Source: Aspidapion aeneum (lineage: Eukaryota; Arthropoda; Insecta; Coleoptera; Brentidae). From it: DNA of 64,000 bases. A program made the position numbers and the translations under genes. The DNA lies in assembly GCA_963576565.1 (NCBI GenBank), contig OY755046.1, positions 73,525,719-73,589,718 of the forward strand, given 5' to 3'. The notes under the pieces were generated by a model, which was not told the DNA's origin, did no database searches, and was given only the letters and a program-made list of their open reading frames with translations. Below, one piece after another: positions 1-12,400 of the stretch (positions within the stretch are counted from its first letter, which is position 1; the number at the start of each line of letters is the position of its first letter).

Positions 1-862
1 TTTCTATGTTTTTATACAGTTGAAACCATATGGAAAAAAAAATTATTAATAATTTAAGGGAAAAAAGTTTTGTTTACCCATGGAAAAATACAAGAGAAAA
101 AAATCTTTCTATGCCCACTTATCCACGAAAAATTGTTGTTTTTTTTATTACGTTTTTCCCCAAAATTAATAATAAAAAAGATTTCCAAATGGCTCCAACT
201 CAGCTACTGTATATTTTTAAACATATTTTTTTTTGTGTTTGTTTTATATATATAGCACTAAATTTGTGGAGGGGATAAATAAAAACCCAATATTGTGGTT
301 CTAAATTAAACAATTATTTTTATTTTATTTTAAAAATCACTCAAAATACAATTAAAAAACATATTTAAATTTTAAAAAATGTTGGCACAAAAAATGTTTA
401 GCTAATTTTCCTACAAACAAATATAAATATAACTATAATATAAACACTTAAATGTATTAAGAAAAACAGCCTAAATCGTGGGATTTTTCAGGGAGACATT
501 CAGTTTTTAAATATTGTTACCATCAGATTATTATTATACCATCAGATATGATAACACCAAGATATTTATTTTTTTTAATTGTGCAAGGGTTATAGAGAGA
601 ACAGGCTTGATGGATTGAAGAAAATTGTAAAATCATTTTACTGTTAATTTTAACATTTTTAAAAGTATACAAATTTACAATTAGAAGTCTAGTAGATCAT
701 CTTTAAAAAAAATTGTTATATTGACAGTTTTTTTAGCGTATTTTTTTAGGTAAGCTTCAGATAGTTGTAAAATTTTTAATTAATGCGAATTTGAAAAAAA
801 CTTAAATGACATTTTTTATTAAATTTGTTTTTGACAAAAATATAAAATATGACATACATATA
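1..862. other. AT-rich intron/intergenic sequence, nothing recognised
   Basis: Poly-A/T-rich sequence with short frames only. It presumably belongs to the intron that follows exon 21 of the LIM gene on the minus strand. Confidence 0.6.
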
Positions 863-2698
863 CAGGGTGTTCCACGAATACCTAAACAGAGGCCTTTTTG
901 GATATTTGGAATGCTAATTTGGAGAAATGCTCGGACACGTCGATTTTGTTTGCGAGGGGGACACTTTTAGGCTATCTTGAATTTTTTTTTTTTTTTAATT
1001 TGTCAAACACACTGTGTTTTTTTATTACAATCTAGTCAGTAAGACTTGAAATTTTTGTAGCACGAGCCCCCTTCGAGGGGTATACTTTACCCCTATATTT
1101 TGAATAGGGAAAGTGGGTCTAGTAATACCTTATTTTGAAGCTCTTTTGAATATCTTTACAACCGTGTAAAAATTTCGAAAATCCATCGATTAGTTTTTGA
1201 GATATTTTCTTTTGAATTTTCAAATTTAACATGGAATGATAAAATAAAAATTAAATCCGAAAAATATAAAATTCTAATTAAATTCTTATTTTACCAGTCC
1301 ATGTTAAATTTGAAAGTTTCAAGGCAATTATCTCAAAAACTAATGGATAGATTTTTGAAATTTTTACACGGTTGTAAGGACATTCAAAAAGCCTTCAAAA
1401 CAAGGTATCACTAGATCCACTTTCCCTATTCTAAATATAGGGGTAATGTATACCCGACGTTACGTCGATTTGCAGAAGGCATATGATAGTGTACCACTAA
1501 ATCTACTTTGAAAAGCGTTGGAAAACACAAACATAAGCGTACAACTAATTAAGGCTATCAAAGAGTTATACCGCAATAGTAAGGCAAAAGTTAAAATAAA
1601 AGCAAAACTAACCAAAGGCTTTCAAGTAAATAAAGGTCTTAAACAAGGTTGCTGTATCTCGCCTACGCTCTTCAAGATATACTTGGAACAAGTCCTTAAA
1701 GTATGGAAGAGAAAATGCCAAAACATGGGAATTCCGTTGGACGAAACCTTGTATACTTTATGTTTCGCCGATGATTAGATAGTAGTGGCTCAGGATTATG
1801 ACGACCTCGAATATATGACACGAAAACTAATAAAAGAGTACAATAAGTGGGGACTAGAGGTTAATTTCAATAAGACAGAGTATATGTGTATCAGTGGAAT
1901 GAAACAGGATCTAATCTTAAATACCTGGCAGCGAATTCAGTCCTGTGACGAGTATAAATAATTAGGTCTAAAAATTACAGCTGACGGAACACTAGACAAA
2001 GCTATAAAAGATCGAAACGTACAAGGAAGAAAATCAATAACTTTATTAAATGGAATAATTTGGGACCAAAGTATATCAAAACATAATAAAAAGCTTATAT
2101 ATAACACCATTGTAAAAAGTATTATTACATACGGCTCAGAAGTATGGCCAATCAAGGATAGAACAGAAAAAATGCTTTCCGCTACGGAGATGGACTATTG
2201 GAGAAGAGCAGCAGGGAAATCAAAAAAAGAAAAAATTACAAATCAAAGAATAAGAGAAATTGTGACAGTGGGTGAACGTACTTTAGTGGATGATATAAGA
2301 ACAAAACAACTAGTGTGGTACGGACATGTACAAAGAATGAATGATGAAAGACTACCTAAACAAATACTACAATGGAAACCAACTGGCCGAAGAAAACGAG
2401 GACGGCCAAGGAGAAGCTGGAGAGAAGGAATAGACAGTGAAATAAGAATAAGAGGCCTAGATGATGAATTATGGGCAAACAGAAACGAGTGGAGATTGGG
2501 TATCGGAAGACGTAGAACGTTGTGAAACCGATAAATCTATATATGTATACCCCTGGAAGGGGGTTTGTGCTACAAAAATTTCAAGATAGCCAAAAAGTGT
2601 CCCCCTCACAAACAAAATCGACGTGTCCGAGCGTTTCTCCAAATTTGTATTCCAAATATCCAAAAAGGCCTCTGTTTAGGTGTTCGTGGAACACCCTG
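863..2698. mobile_element. Foldback (palindromic) element CAGGGTGTTCCACGAA, split by a retroelement
   Basis: The left arm begins CAGGGTGTTCCACGAA and the right arm ends with its reverse complement, each flanked by TA. Inner arms also pair: 1060-1250 with 1265-1455. Together they form a roughly 750-bp hairpin once the insert at 1456-2544 is removed. The hairpin sequence is interrupted exactly at GTATACCC, which is present on both sides of the insert. No transposase is present, so this is a non-autonomous element. Confidence 0.85.
1456..2544 (+). pseudogene. Non-LTR retroelement family A, copy 1 (5'-truncated reverse transcriptase)
   Basis: Translates to a reverse transcriptase fragment (QKAYDSVPLN, QGCCISPTLFKIYLEQVLK, CFADD) and continues to the family C-terminus (GRRKRGRPRRSWREGIDSEI), with the element ending CCGATAAATCTATATAT. 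Stops interrupt it, including one right after the FADD catalytic box at about 1776. It is flanked by an 8-10 bp duplication, ATGTATACCC. The short 3' UTR ending in TA repeats is reminiscent of RTE-type elements; the clade is not proven. Confidence 0.88.
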
Positions 2699-3386
2699 TA
2701 TATAATTTTAACAAGCAAATAAGATTATTTTAAAAATTATTTTCTAATAAAACATATATATAAACACAACGACAACTATAATAGCTTTTTTAAACTTAAT
2801 AAGTATAAAAAAAGAACAAAAAATACAATATAAATTAGTTTTAAAAATAGATATTATAAAGATTTTTAAATTATTATTCAGTCAAAATATAACATTTAAA
2901 ACTATCTTTTTGACTGATCACAAATTAATAAAGTTTGTAATGACTTATATATTAATTTTTTCTACAAAAACAGTAGACAAAAATGTAAAATAGTCAAAAT
3001 TCTTTTGGGTTTTAGAAGTGCCATATATTTTACACCAAGATTTCAGAATCAAAATTAGAAATGTAACTTTATTCTATCTTTTTTCCTAGTTTTATTAAAT
3101 TGCTTGACTTGAAGTTTTACTGAAAAAAGAAAAAAAAACAAGAATTAGTGGTTTTTATTTTTGACAGCAAAAAAAACACACCAAAAAAACATGCTTAAAA
3201 AAATTTAGCAAAAAAAAAATTTTTTATCATGCACAAAACAAAATATAAAGTGCTATATAGGAATACAAACACAAAAAAAAATATATAAAAAGCGCAAATT
3301 AATAATAAAACATAAGGTGCTTTGAAAAAAAATATAAGAAGCACAAAAAAATAAATATAAATAAATATAATTTAAAAAAGACTTAC
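2699..3386. other. Intronic AT-rich sequence
   Basis: Intron downstream of exon 21. Poly-A tracts only; no gene or repeat with clear borders was seen. Confidence 0.5.
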
Positions 3387-3468
3387 CACAAATCTATTAG
3401 GTTTGCTTCTTGCAGTTTTTGTTTCTGAGCTTGTCTGATTTCTCATCGATTCGAATTTTGCTCTTAAA
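3387..3468 (-). CDS. Exon 21 (last visible), RSKPNRFV exon
   Basis: Acceptor TTTTTTAG, donor GTG|GTAAGTC; phase 2 in, phase 0 out. It encodes LRAKFESMRNQTSSETKTAR and then SKPNRFV, so a fifth LRAKFE-type motif. No further coding exon could be seen between 1 and 3386, so the gene continues beyond the left edge. Confidence 0.88.
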
Positions 3469-6400
3469 CTAAAAAAAAACAATGAAAATTGTATAAAAAT
3501 ATATCAGTGGCACACATTGAAATATATCTTGGAGGGACCAGAGAGCTTGGGGGGGGGGGTGTGCCGAGACTTCATCATGCCGTATTTTATGCAATTTATT
3601 TTTTTATACTCAAAATATGACTTGGGGGGGAGGCTTTGGGGCTTGAGCCCTAGGGGGGGTTACCAATATATTTGAATTTTTTTACTGGGTTTAAAGTACA
3701 GTGAAGTCCGCTTATAACGAACCCGTTTATAGCGAACTTTTGGTTAATTTCTTTATACCAAAAGTCATCCATAAATAGTCATGTATTGTCTTACTGGTAA
3801 TAACGATCCCGCTTATAGCGAACTTCCGGATATAGCGAACTTAATTTTAATAATCTAGAATATGTATTTTTCTTTTAAAACGAACTTTATATAAGCAGAA
3901 AATGGGCGTTTTCACACTAGACGATACGGCAACGACACGAATGGTTGCAAAGACATGCATAAGACCCAGAATATGATCACGAGTATGAATTCGATAAAGA
4001 TATGCTTGATTTAGTAGAAGAACAAGCTATGAGAAAAATGTGTGACTTCGATTTTAACGATTATGTGACTATTGATAAAGACATTGTAGCAAGAGAAACG
4101 TTGACTGATGCAAATTATAATCTCTCCGTAACCTCAAACATGGTTTCAAGTGATAATGACGAAGATAATGATGATCCTGTTTAAGATAATTCTGTTGAAG
4201 TCACTAAGGTTTATGTTCCAACCATTCGTGAAATGGAAAACAAAATTTCGGAAACTCGTAATTTTTTGGAATCACGCCAAGTCCCTGATAAAATATGGGC
4301 ATCATTTTGTAATCTTGAAAGCTATATAAACAGGGAATATTTTTCAAGTAGAAATGTACAAACAAAAATTATGGATTTCATAATAATAAAAAAAAAAGAT
4401 TTAGGCTTCTTTTATGTATGTATTACATACCACCATATTATGTACTTTACATATTTATACAGTGTGTCCACGTAAGTTGGCGGCATATGGGAAACTTTTT
4501 TATTATTAGTTTTACGAAAAAAAGTTATTCTTCATAAAAAGTTCTGCATGGTCCAAAACCTAAAACGCAACCATCAGATGTTAAATTTTTTCAGTCATAT
4601 TACGAGGTTTGTCAAAAAATGTGATTTTTGCTCCATAGTAAAGTACCTTTCTTTTTGACAATATCGAAAATTGTTATAAAGAAAAGATGTTTAGAATTAA
4701 AAATAGCTTTCAAATATTCAACATTGTTTATTTACATTAAAAAAAAAAAATTCTACATTTTCTCTGCGATTACGTTGGAAATTTAAGTTTGCACATTAAT
4801 GCATAATTAATCTAGGATGCACTGGCATTTTTTAAAAGTGATAATTAAAGTAGGCTTAGCGAACTGTCTAAATATCGAAAATTCGAAGAAACGTCAACAA
4901 TCGTATTTCAAAAAGTGCCACGGTATAAACACTTTTTTAGGCAGTCTAACAGTGTTTTTCAAAATTTTTAGAGATCCGTATTGTACAGTTTTATGTTTGA
5001 CAGACGTATTTGTTTGTTACAAACTAGTGATTAAGCAACTTAAAGGTTATCAGTGTTCGATAAATATTAAGAGATAATTGTTTTTAAAAGTTTATTTATA
5101 ATTGTTTAATCAAATTTATAATTAATAAATGTAATGCATTAATGTGCAAACTTAAATTTTCAACATAATCGCAGAGAAAATGGAGAAAAAAATATTTTTT
5201 TAATGTAAATAAACAATATTGAATATTTGAAAGCTATTTTTAATTCTAAACATCTTTTCTTTATAACAATTTTCGATATTGTCAAAAAAAAAGGTACTTT
5301 ACTCTGGAGCAAAAATCACATTTTTTGACAAACCTCGTAATATGACTGAAAAAATTTAACATCCGATGGTTGCATTTTAGGTTTTGGACCATGCAGAACT
5401 TTTTATGAAGAATAACTTTTTTTCGTAAAGCTAATAATAAAAAAGTTTCCCATATGCCGCCAACTTACGTGGACACACTGTATGTATAACAATAATAATA
5501 AACGTCTTTGTTCCTATGTATTCTGCCTTTTTCTAAAAATATAAAAATTTATAGTATTTTTTTAAATATTTTTAGTTTTGTTAGTCTTTGATACTATTAA
5601 AAAACGAAAGACAAAAAATTAAACAAAATTTATTTATTACTGTTTATAACGAACCTCGGATATAACGAACCGTATTTAGTTCATTTTTGAGGTTCGTTAT
5701 ATCCGGACTTCACTGTATTTTAAAATTAGCAAATAATTTTTTTTTCAAAAATAAGCATTTCAAAAATTTTACACTTGGATTTTTTTTTAAACTAGAAAAA
5801 AGCAATTTATACCAAAACCCATCGCAAAATGCAGACTTTTCAAAATCTCTTGGTTGCTGAAAAACTAGGGGCGGTTTTAATATTTTAAGACGTCTTTATC
5901 TTGGCTAGAAAACCAAAAAAATAATTGAATTTGGCGCACCCTGTACACTAATTAGTGCAAAGACTAAACACAAGGACTAAAACTGAACTAATCAAGGTTA
6001 TATAATACGGGAAATAGTAAAATAATTGAAAATCTTACACTCTAGTAGACTCAATATTAGTCTGTTCTTCAGTATATTCTTCATGTATGTTGATAGAACC
6101 TTGTTCTTCTTTTTTGATTTCTTGGGCCTCCCATTTTTCAAATTTGGCACGCAGTTGTTTAGCTCTTGCTGCTTTCTGAGCCTAAAAAATAAACAAAATA
6201 AAATAAAAAAATATATTCAAAAAAAGTTAATATATTTTTAAACAATTTCTAATTTTTTTGCAATTTAAACAAAATTTTCTTTAAAATGATACCCCACATT
6301 GTATAATTTATGACTAAATCTATCCCTACCTCTATGAGGTCCTCAGGAAGCCGTCCATGACTCTCAACTTGCTCCACAACCTCCTCTTCTTCTACTTCTT

Positions 6401-9400
6401 CTTCTTCGTACTCGGACTCGCTGTTTTCTTCCGTTCGTTGAGGTTCCGGAGGTGGGGTAAAGCATTTTAGAGGTTTGAGACCTAAATAAATAATTTTTTT
6501 ATTAAAAATAGTTAAAAGCTAGGTATGGGCAGAGAAAAATATGTATATAGTGAAACCTCCTATCAGCGGACACTCACGATTATTGGAGGTGTCCGCTTAA
6601 AGGGAGTGTCCGCTTAATAGCGGTGTCCGCAACGAGAGGTTTCACTATATTTGTATTGGTTTATAGAAGCAAAAAATTTTAAGAATACAAATTTGGTTTG
6701 GATTCTTTTAAAAAAACGAACTATGGTCATCGATTCTTTTTTTTGTGAACACTCTGTACCTTTGTATCTTAAATTCGATGTTTTTAAGGGGTTTTAAAAG
6801 ACACTCTCCTTTTTAATCCAAATTAGACGTGTTTAAGCTTTTTTCTCAAAAATGTTATAAATAGATTTTCCAACAAATCAATGATTCAAAATATCTGGGA
6901 CACACTGTAGACATAGGTAATTAATTTTTGGATAAGTATAGAGATATAGTTCTGTCATTTAAAAAAGCCACAAAAAAAGATATCACAAAAAACTGGCACG
7001 CGCCACCCTAATCATAATAACAATTTTGGGATTTCCAGAAGTCTGTGCAAAAATTGATTTTTTTTTTTCAAATTTCTGTGTTTTAAGCACCCTTTAAAGT
7101 AAAAGTTTCGAACGTACCTTATGCCCTTCTATAAGTACCTAATCCCTTCTCGAAATATAACAAAAGCTTTCGAAAGGTACCACCTGCATTCTTTAATACA
7201 GGGTCAAACTCATTTTAAAATTATTAGTATTTATATTACGGATTTAAATTCATATTATTATTATTGTGACATTTATACATCTAACTTTTGTTTACTAAAA
7301 TCAGCTGGACCACCAGTGACGTAAACAATTCGACACATAAGTATATATAAGATCCGAAGACCGGTCTATTCTAGGAAAAATGCTTGCCCCTCACTTACCT
7401 TGTGGTTCTTGCTCCCTCTGTAGGTTTTCTTCCATTTGTCGGAATTTGTTGAGCATTTTTGAGGCTGTGTGCGTCTCCTTGGCTATCACTGAGTCATCTA
7501 TATACTCCTCGGACCTCACGACTTCCGGATCCCGGTATATTTCGCGTTCTGGTGTTTCGGTCTAATAAAAAATTAATATATTTTAAAATATACTATACTT
7601 TTAATTCTAATTACCAGTTGCACCAAAATCACTTAACTTTTGGCTGTCACTTAAATTTTATGTGTCACCTAACTTTCAGTGTAACTTAACAAAAGTGTTG
7701 CTTAGGGCCGGTTTCTCAATAGAGGGTTAGCGCCAAGGGGTGGCTCGGTATTTCCTTTTAGTGTACAGGTTAGGGCAAATACTTGGGAAGTACTGGGAAA
7801 TATACTAGGAAATATCGGGAAGTGCTTGGGAAATACTAGGAAATACCATTGAAATTTCAGGAAATACTGGGAAATACCAGGAAATACTGGTTTTGGTGTA
7901 CAAAAATCGGCGAACCCAACGATTATAAACACACAGGATTGCCTATTTGCTCGAATCTTTTAGCGGTAGGCGGCGCTTTGCTTACGTCACTAGTGGACCT
8001 CTGCTTAGCGCGCTTGATTTAATACACATTGCAATCGTGAGTTTTTCCCGCTTTTTCTTGCTTATTTGCAAACAAATTTTTTATTCGTGTTACTAAATAT
8101 AATTAATAATTTCATTCATTCAAAACAAATGATTTGATAAATCAAGAGTTTGCTCTGAGAGCTGAATTCTCCTACCAGACGATATGTTGGAGTTTCTTTT
8201 CTAAATAGTTGAAAGTTTTAGAATAGAAGTAGGATTTTTTCTAAAAGTTTAATCAATTTAAATCATTAGATGTATAATGTATTGTTTTTGTTGCGGATAT
8301 AATAAAATACACTTAATTATGTAGCAACAAAAAGGTATTTATTTGATATAACAGATCTTAAATTGCAATATTTATTATATTATTATGTCAAAAACCAGTC
8401 AGTTTTTGGAGAAAACAGCCAAATAAGATGTGTTTTTCAACTTCTTATGCTTTAAATCAATAGATTTTCATAAGGTTTTTTTCAAATGATTTACATTGTT
8501 TGTGTTATGAGTTGTTTTTATTCCACCCAGCGCCCGAGACTAAAAAAACTTAAGAAAAAGAATGAAACTAAACTTGGAGAAACTGTCTACAAAATAAACT
8601 TTTCAAAAATCAGTTTAACAAAAGAAGTACGTTTGCGGCATAATTACCAATTTTCTTCAATGTTATTAATTGAATGAGCAAGCAGTTTCTAAAAATCCAA
8701 AAAAAATTAAAAGTATATAAATATAATAATATAAAAGCAGTAGCGCACCCAGGAATAGGTCTTGAGGGGGGGGGCCGAGGCCTTTTGGGGCTGGAGGGGG
8801 GCAAAGCCTCATGATGTCGAATTTTAAGCTATTTTTGTGTTTTTTTTTTATGAAACGTGGAAAATATGTAAAACAATCCAAGGTTTGGGGGGGGCAAGCC
8901 CCAAGCACCCCCCCCCCGAACCGAACCGAACCCCCGCCCCTGGGTGCGCCCATGATAAAAGTATGTATATTTATATTTCTACACTGAAAGAGGGAACACA
9001 AAGTTTTTATTTCAACAATAAATTAATGTACTTTGTTTATATAAATTCACTTGATTCACATTTCTAAAGGTTTATTTACCTCCTAAATAGTCAACCACAC
9101 CGTCAAATTAATGAAAAAACCCAAAAAAAACGAGATAAAAACGTCAAAAACACCTTAAAATCACACGAACTCTGAATACAAACAAAGCAACTGGCCCGCT
9201 GGTGACGTAAGCAGACACTGTTCGTCTCGCTGAGCGACGCTAACATTAGTTAAATGGAAATAAGCAATCCTGTGTGTTTATAATCGTTGGATTGAACCAC
9301 CCTTCGGTTAGCCCTGACCCTTGGGTTATCTTTGATCGCTGTCTTTTTTTGGCATGTGTTAAATATGTTAGTCATCTGTTTTTTTTAACCCACGGGTCAG

Positions 9401-12400
9401 GGCTAACCCTCTATTGAGAAACCGGCCGTTAGTGTAGTGTAGGCCAGGATATACAGGGGTATTTTAAATGATGCACCAAAGTAAGGGTTGGGTGCAATGG
9501 TCAAAAATAGACAAAAAATTCAAATAACTTTTGATCAAAAGTTTTTTGTTTCCAAGTTTGTCAAGTTTAAGTGATTTTTGGGGTTATCAAAGTTTGACTG
9601 TAGTTTTAGAGCTAACTGATTTTTGGATACTGTGCAGTAGGTTTTAATAAGTAGTTTAATATTAGGTTTATTAGTTACTAGCTGAAAAATAAAAATTTAG
9701 TCATTTTAATCAAGAGGGAGACACAAATAAGCAAAAAGATAGGGGGGGAGTTTTACAGGGTTTTCCTAATAAAAGTTACTACATGAGGATTTAAGGGGAT
9801 TTACGAAACGGTAAGACATACAATTTTGGTTAAATTTACGGGGGTTTTGAAAATATTAACCAAAAAATTATTAATTAATTAATAATAAAGACAATTTTTA
9901 ATTTTTGCTTGATATTGTCGGGTATGATTTTATTTTGAATCGAACCCTTAAACGAGGGTACCATAGCAGATCTCTTATGTGAATAAAATAAATATGAAAC
10001 AGTTTTAAAAATGTTACAAACTTTAATCAATACAAAATAAAACTCTGTTGCAATTTGCAAATTGTTACAAGACTTTTCTTATGGCCTATAAAACGAACAA
10101 GACCCAAAATATTAAAATAAAAACTTTAACTTACCATAATAACACACTGCAAAATATTATTTAAATATAAAAATCTTATGTTTCTTTACTGACAATTACT
10201 TTTAGAGGTTTTAGTTAAGTTCAACAAAACTTAGAATGTAACTACCCACTTGTCTTCTCAAAGTTTGGGTTTTTATAAAGGGTTGGTTGGACCTAAATAA
10301 TCCATTATCCCCTCTTTGAAGAGCTTGGAGGAACCAAGTCAGTGGCGTTGCTGATAATCCTAAAATTTACTTTACATTCTAGCTAATGAGCTAAACAAGA
10401 TAAGCTAAACAAAAACAGAGATAAAATACATTTTATAGACAACATTTTCTTATCTCACAGTTTTTCCATGTCCAATCACTTTAAAGGGAAAACCCTCTCG
10501 CTACTTGCTGTATCCCCACGCTCAACCATTACGACTCCCACTCTAGACTTTTCAATAGTTTTTCTCGCCATAACCATCTGCTGTGTGGTAGGCGGCAACC
10601 AAATGTTTTCTATTTTGGAGGGAGGCGGAACCACTTTCTCATCTTAACAGAACCATAATTGTGTTTGTCGCTTATCCAAGATGGGTTCGTACAGTGGCAC
10701 AGTCAGGGGTTATTTGCATTCCTTACAATATCTTGAAAACCCCCGTAGATATGTATTTTTAATTTTGATACAGCAACTTATTGGGCTTGTAATGGCGCAA
10801 CTTTTTCCCATTTAACCAAAATCGTATGTCGCCGTTTCAGAAATCCCCAAAACACCCCATTTTTAGATACTTTTATTTGGGACACATAATATTATGTTAT
10901 TTTTTTGAGAAAACGAAATATAATATATAGGAAAACAAAAAATTTTCGTAGCCAAGCGGGTATAGAAAGGTTTTGTTTCTCTTGTATTTTTCCGTGGGCA
11001 GCTGGAAACTCTACAGTACTGTACACCTACAGAAGTCCAACATTGTCCTTAAGGGACTCATAAGAACGCTTGCATGGTCAATGTGACACCTTTGTAAAGC
11101 TAGAGACACGATTTATAAATCTTATCTTACGATATTGGTAAGAGAAATAAAAAATAGTACCTGCGAAACCGTATGCTTTGAACAAGTGGCGACATATCTA
11201 CAAATACAAAAGAAACTACCAGAAATGAAACAAAAGGTAGGCAGATAAAACGAACCCGTGACCGTGACATAATTTGTCTCTCAGGTCAAGTCAATGCTTA
11301 TTGCATACTTACCGCCTTTGCGACGTTATATGTCGGTCAGCGGTGTTATAAGTTATATAAAAAAAATTTGTGGCTAAGGCAAGTATAGAAAGGTTTCCAT
11401 TATATATATTATAAAGAGAGAAAAAGATGGTTAGTTGAAAAACATTGCTTTACACCATTTTTCGAACCTTAACTTGAGAAGGGTCTCTTGGTGGGGTGAT
11501 CCTAAACTGTTTTTTCTGTTTTTCAGGCTCTTTATAGGTTTCGAAAAATTTAAATTTTTCTTGAATGTCCGCCGTCTTCACTTCGATTTCTTCAATTACT
11601 TCCGCTGATGATTTGACAGTGTCTTCAGACGAGGTTTTATTGAGGTATGCCTAGATAAATTGGGCAATTCAAAATGGCGATATTTATTTGTTTTTACTAA
11701 TAATAACACTTATATAAATAAATTTTAAATGTTGGAGAAGTTTCTGGATCCCTAAATAATTTGAAAGTTCTTACATTTAAATTATTTAGAGACATTAGTT
11801 TGGTTTTTTCTTACCTCTCTGGCTTTTTTCACCTCCAATTTTGGGGGGGTTATTGGGGAGACTTGGGGGGCCTTGGAAGCACTAGCATCTAACTCCAAGA
11901 ATAGGGATCTAGATTTTTTGCTAATTTCTGAAAAAAATTATAAAAGTGATTTTTATATAAAAACATTTTTTTGTTTGAGACGGACTGACGGCAGAAATTC
12001 TAAAGTACGGTGGTAAAGTTAATACTCTCCATATTCTCCTAAACAAATCACTAAAATAAAAAATAATCCCAAACAACTGGAAAGAATCAGTAACTATTAT
12101 TCTACACAAGAAAGGCGATAGAGCAGACCTAAAACACTATCGAATTTAACACTCCTCAATGTAAACTTAAACTTAAGTTAAGTTATTACTTAAACTTAAG
12201 TAGTTTAAGGTATTGCTTAACTTAAGTTTAAGTTATTACTTAACTTAAGTTTAAGTTATTACTTAACTTAAATTTAAGTTATTACTTAACTTAAGTTTAA
12301 GTTATTACTTAAATTTAAGTTGAGGTTATTACTTAACCTTAAGTTATTACTTAAACTTAAGTAATAAAATTAGTGGAGAATGACCGAACTGTTTGATTTA

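Noticed and set aside
907..1250. Coding potential in the hairpin element
   Set aside because: No frame is kept between the two arms; the similarity is DNA-level inverted repeat only.
8666..9001. 111-codon frame on the minus strand
   Set aside because: Runs through the G/C-run MITE and its flanks; low-complexity, no homology.
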